This document shows positions 1 through 8,209 of a DNA stretch of 64,000 nt, one piece after another. The position numbers and the translations under genes were made by a program. Under the pieces are notes generated by a model. The model made no database searches. It was given only the letters and a program-made list of their open reading frames with translations, and was not told the DNA's origin. The DNA is from Roseibium aggregatum. Lineage in GTDB: Bacteria > Pseudomonadota > Alphaproteobacteria > Rhizobiales > Stappiaceae. Position 1 is the stretch's first letter, and each line of letters opens with the position of its first letter. The DNA is taken from the NCBI RefSeq assembly GCF_014692675.1, contig NZ_JABFCZ010000022.1, forward strand, positions 59,273 through 123,272, given 5' to 3'.

Positions 1-573
1 CTCCACCGTCTTCGGCGCTTCGACGAACAGGATATCCGCCCCCAGTTCGGCGAATTTCGCCGCCCGTTCGATCGCCTCGCCCAGGCCGTGGTCATGGCGG
101 GCGTCGGTGCGCGCCAGGATCAGGATGTCGGCGCCGTCTTCGCGGGCGTCATTGGCGGCGCGGATCCGGTCGAAGGCTTCCTCGCGGGAGACGACGGCCT
201 TGCCCGGGGTGTGGCCGCAGCGTTTGGGCGCAAGCTGGTCCTCGATCATGACGGCGGCAGCCCCGGCCTTGGCAAAGCCCGCGACCGTGCGCCGGACATT
301 CATGGCATTGCCGTAGCCGGTGTCGCCGTCGGCAAGCAGCGGGATCGACGTGGCGTCGGTGATGTTGCGCACCTGATCGAGAACTTCTCCGTAGGACATC
401 AGGCCGAGGTCCGGTGCGCCGATGCGCGAGGCGGATGCTGCGAAGCCGGACATGAAGGTCAGGTCGAATCCGCCTTGTTCGATCAGTTTGGCGGACAGGG
501 CGTCGAAGCAGCAGGGCATGACGTGCAGTTTGTCTTGCGCGAGAAGCGCGCGCAGCTTTGCAGCCTGGGACAT
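1..573 (-). CDS. Isocitrate lyase/PEP mutase-family enzyme (3' part beyond window)
   Basis: The first 191 codons of a TIM-barrel enzyme of the isocitrate lyase/PEP phosphonomutase superfamily; the rest lies off the left edge. The start is ATG at 573, giving MSQAAKLRALL. Visible family motifs are the Mg-binding DGDTGYGN segment, the loop motif KRCGH within EDQLAPKRCGH, and LARTDAR. Members include methylisocitrate lyase, oxaloacetate decarboxylase, carboxyvinyl-carboxyphosphonate mutase and dimethylmalate lyase; all act on a C-C or C-P bond next to a carboxylate. The fragment does not allow a choice between them. It is only 12 nt downstream of the DctM gene in the same orientation, so it is probably the last or a late gene of the TRAP operon and may process the imported acid (inference). 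Confidence 0.85.
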   Translation of the reverse strand, partial: MSQAAKLRALLAQDKLHVMPCCFDALSAKLIEQGGFDLTFMSGFAASASRIGAPDLGLMSYGEVLDQVRNITDATSIPLLADGDTGYGNAMNVRRTVAGFAKAGAAAVMIEDQLAPKRCGHTPGKAVVSREEAFDRIRAANDAREDGADILILARTDARHDHGLGEAIERAAKFAELGADILFVEAPKTVE

Positions 574-584
574 GAAGAGTGACC

Positions 585-1859
585 TTAGAGTTTGAACGGT
601 ATGTAAAGCGCGAGATCCGGCCAGATATAAAGCAGGAACACGCTGACCAGCATCAGCAGCAGGAACGGCAGGACGCCGCGCGACACGTCGCCGAGGCTTG
701 CGCGCGCCACCGACTGGATCACGTAGAGATTGAGCCCGACCGGAGGCGTGATCAGGGCGCATTCCACGAGGATGACCATATAGACGCCGAACCAGATCGG
801 GTCCAGACCCATGGCCTGGGCCGCGGGCAGGAGCACCGGCGTCATGATCAGGACCATGGACAGCGCCTCGAACACCAGTCCCATGCACAGAAGCACGATC
901 GACACGACGATGAGGAAGGCGAAAGGCGTGTGGATCGTCTGGTCGATGAAGACGGAAATGTCCTGGGGGATCCGGTAAAGGGTGATCGCCTTGCCGAAGA
1001 CCTTGGCGCCGGCGATAATCAGCAGGATCGCGACCGTCGTCGCCATGGCTTCGAACGCCGCGTCCTTGAAGCCCTTCCAGGTCAGGGTGCGCAGGATGAC
1101 GGCGGTAATCACAAGCGCGGCAGCGAAACCGACGGCGGCGGCCTCCGTCGGCGTGGCAGCACCCGTGTAGATCGCGCCGATGACGATTGCGGCCAGAAGG
1201 ATGCTTGGCGCCGCCCGAAGGCTGGCATCCTTGCGCTCGCGCCAGCTGGCCGCCGGTTCGGGCTTGTAGCCTCCGAACCAGCGCGCATAGACCATCGAAA
1301 AGGCGATGAAGAAGATGACGAGCAGAATGCCCGGGCCGATGCCGGCGAGAAACAGGGCGATGACCGATTGCTCGGTGACGAAGCCGTAGACGATCATCGG
1401 GATCGAGGGCGGGATCAGGATGCCGAGCGTTCCGCCGGCCGCCAGCAGGCCGTAGACGAAGCGCCGCTCGTAGCCGCGCTGGATCATTTCGGGGATGGCG
1501 ACGGTGCCGATGGTGGCCGCCGTTGCCACCGACGAGCCGGAAATGGCGGCGAAGATGGCGCAGGACAGGATCGTCGCGACGGCAAGCCCGCCGGGCCAAT
1601 GGCCGACCCAGGCGTGGACGGCGGCGAACAGGTCCTTGCCGACGCCACCCTTCAAAAGCACGTTCGACATCAGCAGAAACAGCGGCACCGCCAGCAGGAT
1701 GAAGCCGTCAAGGGTCGACAGGATCGCCTGGGGCGCCATGAGCGGCGAAAACCCGCCGGCAATCAAAAGGGCCAGGCCGAGACCGCCGAGCGCAAAGGCA
1801 ACGGGCACGCGCAGGAGCAGCAGGGCGAACAGCGCGACCAGGATCATGAGCGTGCTCAT
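585..1859 (-). CDS. TRAP transporter large permease (DctM family)
   Basis: A 424-residue integral membrane protein that would form the ion-coupled transport subunit of a tripartite ATP-independent periplasmic transporter. It has the usual length and many hydrophobic segments, and it contains the conserved DctM stretches IPPSIPMIVYG (about residues 150-160) and LITPPVGLNLYV near the C-terminus. The ATG at 1859 overlaps the stop of the small permease (ATGA type), so the two are translationally coupled. The binding protein lies upstream across a hairpin. The substrate cannot be read from sequence; the neighbouring hydroxyacid dehydrogenase and PEP mutase-like enzyme suggest a small carboxylate (inference). 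Confidence 0.95.
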   Translation of the reverse strand: MSTLMILVALFALLLLRVPVAFALGGLGLALLIAGGFSPLMAPQAILSTLDGFILLAVPLFLLMSNVLLKGGVGKDLFAAVHAWVGHWPGGLAVATILSCAIFAAISGSSVATAATIGTVAIPEMIQRGYERRFVYGLLAAGGTLGILIPPSIPMIVYGFVTEQSVIALFLAGIGPGILLVIFFIAFSMVYARWFGGYKPEPAASWRERKDASLRAAPSILLAAIVIGAIYTGAATPTEAAAVGFAAALVITAVILRTLTWKGFKDAAFEAMATTVAILLIIAGAKVFGKAITLYRIPQDISVFIDQTIHTPFAFLIVVSIVLLCMGLVFEALSMVLIMTPVLLPAAQAMGLDPIWFGVYMVILVECALITPPVGLNLYVIQSVARASLGDVSRGVLPFLLLMLVSVFLLYIWPDLALYIPFKL

Positions 1860-2359
1860 TCAAAGCCTCCGTGCGGGGCATCGGCGTCGCGTTCGCCGGT
1901 GAGGGAACGCCAGGCTTCCAGCAGCGCCTGCAGGAACAAAAGCGCAAAGCCGGCCGGCACGGCCAGTTCGGTGACCCAGGTCGGCAGGTCGAGCATGGAC
2001 CCGGTCGTGCGTCCGCGCTCGAAGGAATCGAAAAAGATATCCCATCCCTTCCAGGTGACCAGCGCACTGAAGGCGGCAATGCAGAGCATGGCGAACGCTT
2101 CGGTGAACCGGCGCTGTTCGGGCGAGAGCAGGTCGACGAGTGCATCGACCGCAATGTGGCGCCGGGCCCCGAGCAGCCAGGCCATGGCCAGCAGCGAGCC
2201 CCAGATCAGGGCGAGCTGGGACAGTTCCGCCGCCCAGATCGTCGGCGCGGAGAAGAAATAGCGGGCGACGACCTCATAGGTCAGCATGAAGCCGGCCATC
2301 ACGAAGAGGGCCGCGGCAACCCACGCAAGCGCTTTGGTCAGAAATTGGAAATAGGCCAT
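1856..2359 (-). CDS. TRAP transporter small permease (DctQ family)
   Basis: A 167-residue membrane protein with four predicted hydrophobic segments, the standard size and layout of DctQ. The segment EVVARYFFSAPTIWAAELS is the family signature: an RYFF motif followed by W-x-x-E before the second helix. The ORF is open further upstream, but I place the start at ATG 2359 (MAYFQFLTKAL) because the extra 59 residues are proline/arginine-rich shadow sequence across the intergenic hairpin. It associates with DctM in the inner membrane and contacts the substrate-loaded binding protein. Confidence 0.9.
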   Translation of the reverse strand: MAYFQFLTKALAWVAAALFVMAGFMLTYEVVARYFFSAPTIWAAELSQLALIWGSLLAMAWLLGARRHIAVDALVDLLSPEQRRFTEAFAMLCIAAFSALVTWKGWDIFFDSFERGRTTGSMLDLPTWVTELAVPAGFALLFLQALLEAWRSLTGERDADAPHGGFE

Positions 2360-2383
2360 GGACGGTCGGTCGCAGACGGGAAA

Positions 2384-2410
2384 GCCCCGGACGGATAATC
2401 CGTCCGGGGC
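2384..2410 (-). terminator. Intercistronic hairpin between TRAP binding protein and permease genes
   Basis: A perfect 12-bp inverted repeat (arm GCCCCGGACGGA, loop TAA) lies between the dctP stop and the dctQ start. On the minus strand it is followed by TTTCCCG, a weak U-tract. It is placed where it would stop or stabilise part of the transcript after the binding protein, leaving less permease than binding protein. Confidence 0.65.
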
Positions 2411-2429
2411 AAGGATGACGGGAGGGTGA

Positions 2430-3434
2430 TCAAAGGGCCTGTGCTGCTGCGAGCACCTTGGCGCCGAGATCCCCGGCCTTTTCCTTGTAGGTGTCGTAGA
2501 CCGGCTGGGCGACGGCTTTCCAGGCGGCGAGTTCATCCGCCGTCGGCTTGTAGACCGTCATGCCGTTTTCCTTGGCTGCCGCATAGGCGTCGGCCTCGAT
2601 CTGGGACATGCGGTCGCGCACGTCGGCTTCTGCCTTCATGGCGGCTGCCTCGATCAACTCCCGGTGCTTTTCGGGCAGGCCGTTCCAGAAGTCGGTGTTG
2701 ACCACGACGATGAATTCGATGTCGGCGTGGTTGGTCTCGGTGATCGTGTCCATCACTTCCCAGAGCTTGCGCGACTTCACGCCGGACACGCCGGTCATGC
2801 CGATGTCGACCGTGCCGCGCTGGTAGGCGAGATACTGCTCGGACCCGGAGATCAGCGTCGGCGCGCCGCCGGCGGCCGTGACGAAGTCGCCGAGGGTCTT
2901 GCCGAAGACACGGACCTTCTTGCCCTTCATGTCGGCCGGGGTTTTCACCGGGCCGCCGTTGGACAGCATGATCGCGCCGCCATAGGCCTGCCACCACAAT
3001 ACGGTGGAGCCGGTGCCTGCGATCGCTTCGTCCAGGGGTCCGCGAACCGGAGAGCCCTTGGCAACGGCCGCGCGGACCTTGGCTTCCGAATCGAACAGGA
3101 ACGGCTGGTAGAAGATATCGACGGCCGGAATGTCGCCGACGTAACGGGTGAGCGAAGCAACGCCCATCTCGATGGCGCCGGAACCGACGGCGGCCGGGAC
3201 TTCCTTGTCCTTATAAAGCTGCGCGCTGTCGTAGATTTCCACGGCGATCTCACCGTTGGAGGTCTTTTCGACCTCTTCCTTGAACAGCACCAGGTTCTGG
3301 CCGAGGTGGCTCTTGAGCGGAAGTTGGAGCGAAATGCGCAGTGTGGTGTCGGCGGCAAGGGCCGAACCGGATGACAGGCCGGCGAAAAGACCGGCGGCAA
3401 GGGCCGCGCCGGCGGCCCAGGTAAGAGCTTTCAT
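2430..3434 (-). CDS. TRAP transporter substrate-binding protein (DctP family)
   Basis: A 334-residue periplasmic binding protein. The N-terminus MKALTWAAGAALAAGLF followed by SALAAD is a Sec signal peptide cleaved near residue 28. The mature part has DctP hallmarks: an early ISLQLPLKSHLGQN segment, and the region around GKKVRVFGKTLGDFV, whose Arg normally binds the substrate carboxylate. The ATG at 3434 is preceded by GGGAGGAAC, an excellent ribosome binding site, which decides the start against an upstream in-frame codon. It delivers a carboxylic acid to the DctQM pair downstream. Confidence 0.95.
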   Translation of the reverse strand: MKALTWAAGAALAAGLFAGLSSGSALAADTTLRISLQLPLKSHLGQNLVLFKEEVEKTSNGEIAVEIYDSAQLYKDKEVPAAVGSGAIEMGVASLTRYVGDIPAVDIFYQPFLFDSEAKVRAAVAKGSPVRGPLDEAIAGTGSTVLWWQAYGGAIMLSNGGPVKTPADMKGKKVRVFGKTLGDFVTAAGGAPTLISGSEQYLAYQRGTVDIGMTGVSGVKSRKLWEVMDTITETNHADIEFIVVVNTDFWNGLPEKHRELIEAAAMKAEADVRDRMSQIEADAYAAAKENGMTVYKPTADELAAWKAVAQPVYDTYKEKAGDLGAKVLAAAQAL

Positions 3435-3612
3435 GATTGTTCCTCCCAATGTTTATGGCAGTGAGATTGACCCAAGGTTCGAAGGCGGTCAACTCGTTCC
3501 GCAATTGAAATATCGATGGAAATGCATCCGGTGCATTCGGGCAAGCACGGCACTCAGGAAAAGAGTTTTGCCGTGAAATGTGTTTTCCGGGGCTTGCCAG
3601 AAGACCGTTTTG

Positions 3613-3628
3613 CCTTGAACGTTCAGGG
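3613..3628. promoter_or_regulatory. Near-perfect palindrome, possible operator
   Basis: CCTTGAAC/GTTCAGGG is a 16-bp palindrome with one mismatched pair, 53 nt before the dehydrogenase ATG and in the divergent region shared with the TRAP operon. A second repeat, GGAAC-N5-GTTCC, follows at 3633-3647. The position is right for a shared regulator site, but no regulator gene is adjacent. Confidence 0.3.
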
Positions 3629-3680
3629 AAGATGGAACAGGTCGTTCCACATTAATTCCGCCAGATTTTCCGAGGGTCCA

Positions 3681-4628
3681 ATGAGCAAAGTCGATATTCT
3701 CATGCCGCGTGCCATGCTGCCGGTCGTCATGCGCGGACTGGAGGAAAAATTCACGGTGCACAAGCCGTTCGAGGCGGCGGATCCGGACGGGCTGATGGCG
3801 GAGGTCGCGGACAGGATCCGCGGGATCGCCGTACTGGGCACCCGGATCGATGCGGAGTTTCTGGTCAAATTCCCGAATGTGGAGATCGCTTCGAATTTCG
3901 GCGTCGGCTACGACAACATCAATGTGGCCGACTGTTCGGCGAAGAACATCGTCGTGACGAACACGCCCGATGTGCTGACCGAGGAGGTCGCCGATACCGC
4001 GCTCGGTCTTCTGATCATGACCGCCCGCGAACTGTCGGCGGCCGAAAAATGGCTGCGCGACGGTAAATGGGAATCGAAGGGTCCCTATCCCCTGACCGGC
4101 GCGACCCTGGTCGGCCGGACACTCGGGATTTTCGGCCTCGGCCGGATCGGCAAGGCAATCGCCAAACGCGCGGAAGCCTTCGGTCTCAAGGTCCATTATT
4201 ACGGCCGCACACGCCAGGCGGACGTCGCCTATCCCTATCACGACAGCCTGCTTGGCCTGGCGGATGCCTGCGACACCCTGATGGTGGTCGCGCCGGGCGG
4301 TCCGGAGACCCATCATGCGGTCAATAGTGAGGTCCTCGCCGCACTCGGGTCAAACGGCATCCTGATCAATATCGGCCGGGGAACCGTGGTCGACGAAGCC
4401 GCCCTGATCGAGGCTCTGGAAAAGCGTGTCATCTATGGTGCAGGTCTCGACGTGTTCGAAGACGAACCCCATGTGCCGGCCGGGCTGATGGCGCTCGACC
4501 GGGTCACACTGCTGCCCCATGTGGGCTCCGCGTCGGTGCAGACGCGGGATGCGATGGGGCAGCTCGTGGTCGATAATCTGACGAGCTGGTTTGAAACGGG
4601 CAAGGCCGTGACGCCGGTTCCCGGCTGA
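3681..4628 (+). CDS. D-2-hydroxyacid dehydrogenase (glyoxylate/hydroxypyruvate reductase type)
   Basis: A 315-residue NAD(P)-dependent dehydrogenase that interconverts 2-oxo acids and D-2-hydroxy acids in the cytoplasm. It shows the Rossmann motif GIFGLGRIGKA, then the catalytic set in family order: Arg in NIGRGTVVDE, Glu in FEDEP and His in LLPHVGSAS. The length is typical of GhrB/GyaR-like enzymes. The start is ATG 3681 (MSKVDILMPRAML); the longer open frame upstream runs through the regulatory region and lacks family similarity. It is divergent from the TRAP operon, consistent with use of the imported hydroxy- or oxo-acid. The exact substrate is undetermined. Confidence 0.9.
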   Translation: MSKVDILMPRAMLPVVMRGLEEKFTVHKPFEAADPDGLMAEVADRIRGIAVLGTRIDAEFLVKFPNVEIASNFGVGYDNINVADCSAKNIVVTNTPDVLTEEVADTALGLLIMTARELSAAEKWLRDGKWESKGPYPLTGATLVGRTLGIFGLGRIGKAIAKRAEAFGLKVHYYGRTRQADVAYPYHDSLLGLADACDTLMVVAPGGPETHHAVNSEVLAALGSNGILINIGRGTVVDEAALIEALEKRVIYGAGLDVFEDEPHVPAGLMALDRVTLLPHVGSASVQTRDAMGQLVVDNLTSWFETGKAVTPVPG

Positions 4629-4641
4629 GGCTCTACAGCGG

Positions 4642-5823
4642 TCAGGCCTTGCTGTTTGCCGCCAGGAACTCCTCCATGCGCTTCAGGGCGCGGAGGATGT
4701 TTTCCGTCGAGTTGGCATAGGACAGGCGGATATAGCCCTCGCCCAGAATCCCGAAATCCGGTCCGCCGATGACGGCAACGCCTGCCTCTTCCAGAAGGGC
4801 AGAGGCAAGCTGCTTGGCCTTCCAGCCGGTCGCCTTGATGTTCGGGAAGGCATAGAAGGCGCCGAGCGGCGTCCGGCAGGTCACGTTCGGCAGGGCGTTC
4901 AGGCCTTCGACCACCACTTTCCGGCGCTTGTCGAATTCCGCGACCATGGCCCGGGCCTCGTCCTGCGGGCCGGTGAGGGCGGCAATGCCGGCGAATTGCG
5001 TCGGCGCATTGACGCAGGACCAGGCGTTGACGGAAAGCTTGCGCGCCTTGTCGATGAGCGCATCCGGCCAGACAGAGTAGCCGAGCCGCCAGCCGGTCAT
5101 GGCATAGGTCTTGGACCAGCCGTCGAGCAGGATCAGCCGGTCGCGCAACTCTTCGAAGCCGAGCAGGGAGACGTGCTCCATGCCGTCATAGGTCATCTGC
5201 GCATAGATCTCGTCGGACATGATCGCCACGTCCGGGAAGGCCGCAAGGCCCTTCACCAGTGTCTCGATCTCCGCGCGCGGCGTGACCCCGCCGGTGGGGT
5301 TCGCCGGGGAATTGAGAATGATCAGGCTCGTCCTGTCGTTGATCAGCGACAGGGTTTCTTCCGCTGAAAAGGCGAAATCGTTCTCCTCGCGGATCGGGAT
5401 CGGAACCGGTTTGGCACCGGTGAACTCGATCATGGAGCGGTAGATCGGAAAGCCCGGATCCGGATAGAGGATCTCCCTGCCGGGTTCGCCGAACATCAGG
5501 ATTGCCATGAACATGGTCACCTTGCCGCCGGGCACGATCACCACGTTGTCCGGATTGACCTCGGCGCCGACGCGCTTGTGAAGATCCGCGCAGACGGCTT
5601 CGCGCAGCGGCAGGATGCCGGTTGCCGGCGTGTAGCCGTGATGACCGTCGCGCAGCGCCTTGATGGCGGCTTCCACAATATGGCTGGGGGTTTTGAAGTC
5701 CGGCTGGCCGATGCCGAGATTGATGATGTCGCGTCCTTCAGAGGCGAGTTGCGTGGCGCGGGCAAGCACGGCAAAGGCGTTTTCCTCGCCGATACGGTCG
5801 AAGCCGGCAATGGTCTTGAGCAT
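4642..5823 (-). CDS. PLP-dependent aminotransferase, class I/II
   Basis: A 393-residue fold-type I aminotransferase. Motifs seen: GIGQPDF near residue 40 (N-terminal substrate loop), NSPANPTGG (cofactor-contacting Asn-Pro), DEIYAQM (Asp pairing with the PLP ring nitrogen), and GWSKTYAMTGWRLGY, which holds the Schiff-base Lys and the phosphate-binding Arg. This pattern is that of aspartate/aromatic/alanine-type enzymes; the amino-donor specificity is not readable. It is convergent with the hydroxyacid dehydrogenase (13 nt between stops) and divergent from the CobW gene. The start at ATG 5823 gives MLKTIAGFDRIGEEN, a normal family N-terminus. Confidence 0.92.
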   Translation of the reverse strand: MLKTIAGFDRIGEENAFAVLARATQLASEGRDIINLGIGQPDFKTPSHIVEAAIKALRDGHHGYTPATGILPLREAVCADLHKRVGAEVNPDNVVIVPGGKVTMFMAILMFGEPGREILYPDPGFPIYRSMIEFTGAKPVPIPIREENDFAFSAEETLSLINDRTSLIILNSPANPTGGVTPRAEIETLVKGLAAFPDVAIMSDEIYAQMTYDGMEHVSLLGFEELRDRLILLDGWSKTYAMTGWRLGYSVWPDALIDKARKLSVNAWSCVNAPTQFAGIAALTGPQDEARAMVAEFDKRRKVVVEGLNALPNVTCRTPLGAFYAFPNIKATGWKAKQLASALLEEAGVAVIGGPDFGILGEGYIRLSYANSTENILRALKRMEEFLAANSKA

Positions 5824-6066
5824 GGTTCCACCCTTCTGGCCGCGGCCGCGGCGATGCTGGTCTTTTCGAAATGTTTAGCGGAGATGGCACCGGTCTGGAA
5901 AGACCGGGTTGAAGCAAAGGTGTTCGCCGAAGCGCGAAACGCTGCCGGCAAAACAGAATTCCCGCAAAGCCCCTCCCATCTACCCTCCTTAGCGCTTATA
6001 TTCGCCGTGACTCACGCTCCGGCCATGGTGCCGGGCTCACAAGAAATTCCGCGCAAGGGACTTCCC

Positions 6067-7155
6067 ATGTCTGCGACTGAAGCAACGACCCAACAGATTC
6101 CGGTCACCGTTCTGACCGGTTATCTCGGATCCGGAAAGACGACACTTCTGAACCGGATCCTGACCGAGAATCACGGCCAGAAATATGCCGTGATCGTCAA
6201 TGAATTCGGCGAAGTCGGCATCGACAACGACCTGCTGGTCGAGTCGGACGAAGAAATCTTCGAAATGAACAACGGCTGCATCTGCTGCACCGTGCGCGGC
6301 GACCTGATCCGCACCGTGCAGAACCTGATGAAGCGCAAGGGTGCGTTCGACGCCATTATCGTGGAAACGACCGGCGTGGCCGACCCGGCCCCGGTCGCCC
6401 AGACCTTCTTCATGGATGACGACGTGCGGGCTGCCTCCAAGCTGGATGCGGTCGTCGCCGTGGTCGATGCGCGCCATGTGCTGCAGCGCCTGGATGATAC
6501 GGAAGAGGCGGAAGACCAGATCGCCTTTGCCGATGTCATCCTGATCAACAAGACCGACCTGGTTTCCAAGGAGGAACTGGAGGAGGTCGAGGCCCGGATC
6601 GCGGCCATCAATCCTTATGCGGTTCGCCATTTCACCAAACGCTGCGAAGTGGATCTCAAGGCCGTGCTCGACCGCGGCGCCTTCGACCTCGACCGGATCC
6701 TGTCGCTCGATCCGCATTTCCTGGCACATGGCCACCACGAACACGAATGCGGCCCGGACTGCGACCACGAGCACCACCATGGCCATGACCACCATCATCA
6801 CGATCATGAATGCGGTCCGGATTGCGACCACGACCACCATCACCATGACGACAATCCGCATTCGGTGAAGAGCATTTCGCTGAAGGCAGGCGATCTCAAT
6901 CCGGAGCTGTTCTTTCCCTGGATCAACCAGGTCACCCAGGTTCAGGGGCCGAACATCCTGCGGCTGAAGGGTATTCTCGCGCTGAAGGACGATCCGCAGC
7001 GCTATGTCATCCAGGGCGTGCACATGATCGTGGAAGGCGATCACCAGCGCGACTGGAAGGCGGACGAGCCGCGCGAAAGCCGCCTGGTCTTCATCGGGCG
7101 CGATCTCAACTGGGATGTTCTGGAAAAGAGCTTCCAGGCCTGCGCAGCGGAATAG
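6067..7155 (+). CDS. CobW/COG0523-family GTP-binding metallochaperone, His-rich
   Basis: A 362-residue G3E-family GTPase. The Walker A motif GYLGSGKTT is at residues 18-26, the metal-binding CICC motif at 71-74 (NNGCICCTVRGD), the guanine-specificity NKTD about residue 160, and a CobW C-terminal domain follows. Between about residues 219 and 263 the linker is extremely rich in His, Asp and Cys, with repeated HECGPDCDHE-type units, suited to binding Zn or Co. The start is ATG 6067 with AAGGGAC upstream; the open frame continues upstream without similarity. Known members deliver Zn, Co or Fe to target enzymes. The WD40 gene follows by 8 nt. A cobalt nitrile hydratase lies 8 kb away; a link is inference. 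Confidence 0.93.
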   Translation: MSATEATTQQIPVTVLTGYLGSGKTTLLNRILTENHGQKYAVIVNEFGEVGIDNDLLVESDEEIFEMNNGCICCTVRGDLIRTVQNLMKRKGAFDAIIVETTGVADPAPVAQTFFMDDDVRAASKLDAVVAVVDARHVLQRLDDTEEAEDQIAFADVILINKTDLVSKEELEEVEARIAAINPYAVRHFTKRCEVDLKAVLDRGAFDLDRILSLDPHFLAHGHHEHECGPDCDHEHHHGHDHHHHDHECGPDCDHDHHHHDDNPHSVKSISLKAGDLNPELFFPWINQVTQVQGPNILRLKGILALKDDPQRYVIQGVHMIVEGDHQRDWKADEPRESRLVFIGRDLNWDVLEKSFQACAAE

Positions 7156-7163
7156 GAGCCCTC

Positions 7164-8141
7164 ATGCCGACGATTGCTCCGGTCGACGCGGACGGCTTCA
7201 TCGTCCGCGCCGGCTTCCTGAACGACACGGCTTATTTTGCCTCCGGTGAAGGCTATGTCTGTTTCGTCGAAGGTGCGGAAGCACGGGTCCAGGTTCATGA
7301 AGGCGGGCTTCTGGCCGCCGAAAGGACGCTGGACGGCAAGGCGCTGGTGACCTCCGGCGACGACGGCAAGATCCAGCAGGTTGCGCCGGACGGAAGCATC
7401 GGCCTTCTGGCCGAGCGTCCGCGCAAGTGGATCGATCTTCTCGCCTGCGGGCCGAACGGGGCGGTTGGTTTCGCCTCGGGACGGACCGCCTGGGTCCGGC
7501 TGGCCGACGGCAAGGAAAACGAATTCACCCATGAGCGGGCCGTCGGCGGACTGACCTTCGCGCCCAAGGGCATGAAGCTGGCCGTCGCCCGCTATGACGG
7601 CGCGACCGTGTGGTGGGCCAATGCGTCCGGAAAGCCGCAGGAATATTCCTGGAAAGGGGCGCACCTGGGCATCACCTATTCGCCGGACGGCAAGTATCTT
7701 GTGACCTCGATGCAGGAAAACGCGCTGCACGGCTGGCGGCTTGCCGACGAGCAGGACATGCGCATGACCGGCTATCCGGCCAAGGTGAAGTCCTGGAGCT
7801 GGTCAACGAAAGGTCGCTATCTGGCGACCTCAGGCGCCAATGCCGCGATCCTGTGGCCGTTCTCCGGCAAGACCGGCCCCATGGGGCAGACGCCGCTGCA
7901 GCTCGGCACGCGCGGCGACTTCCTGGTGACGGCGGTCGCCTGCCATCCGAGGGAAGAGGTCGTCGCGGTCGGCTATCAGGACGGCATGGTCATGCTGTGC
8001 CGTTTCGAGGACAATGCAGAGGTGCTCTTGCGCCGTCCCGGCAAGGGGCCGGTCTCGGCGCTCGGCTGGGACGGCGAAGGCGTGCGTCTGGCCTTCGGAA
8101 CGGAAGAAGGCGAAGCCGGCATCATCTCCCTGCAGGACTAG
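7164..8141 (+). CDS. WD40 repeat protein paired with CobW GTPase
   Basis: A 325-residue protein made of WD40-like blades: repeated segments such as TYSPDGKYLVTSMQENALHGW and WSTKGRYLATSGANAAILWP end in W-[RP] after a tyrosine/alanine-leucine strand, as in seven-bladed propellers. There is no signal peptide, so it should be cytoplasmic. The ATG follows AGGAGCCCTC and is 8 nt after the CobW stop, so the two are almost surely co-transcribed. WD40 propellers are protein-interaction scaffolds; here it may present CobW to a client or regulate it (inference from the pairing only). Confidence 0.85.
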   Translation: MPTIAPVDADGFIVRAGFLNDTAYFASGEGYVCFVEGAEARVQVHEGGLLAAERTLDGKALVTSGDDGKIQQVAPDGSIGLLAERPRKWIDLLACGPNGAVGFASGRTAWVRLADGKENEFTHERAVGGLTFAPKGMKLAVARYDGATVWWANASGKPQEYSWKGAHLGITYSPDGKYLVTSMQENALHGWRLADEQDMRMTGYPAKVKSWSWSTKGRYLATSGANAAILWPFSGKTGPMGQTPLQLGTRGDFLVTAVACHPREEVVAVGYQDGMVMLCRFEDNAEVLLRRPGKGPVSALGWDGEGVRLAFGTEEGEAGIISLQD

Positions 8142-8147
8142 CCGAAG

Positions 8148-8167
8148 CCGGTCGGCAGGGCGACCGG
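8148..8167. terminator. Possible weak terminator after the CobW-WD40 pair
   Basis: CCGGTCG and CGACCGG form a perfect 7-bp stem with a 6-nt loop just after the WD40 stop codon. No U-tract follows, so termination would be weak or factor-dependent. Confidence 0.3.
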
Positions 8168-8209
8168 TCGCAATGACGATAACAACAAGAACGAAATACG
8201 GGGTTTGGA

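Noticed and set aside
579..2261. A 560-codon plus-strand frame
   Set aside because: It mirrors the DctM and DctQ genes and is dominated by Arg, Asp, Gln and His without domains.
5824..6066. Zur-type operator before the CobW gene
   Set aside because: I looked for a GTTATAnnnTATAAC-like dyad and found none; zinc control is not supported from this sequence.
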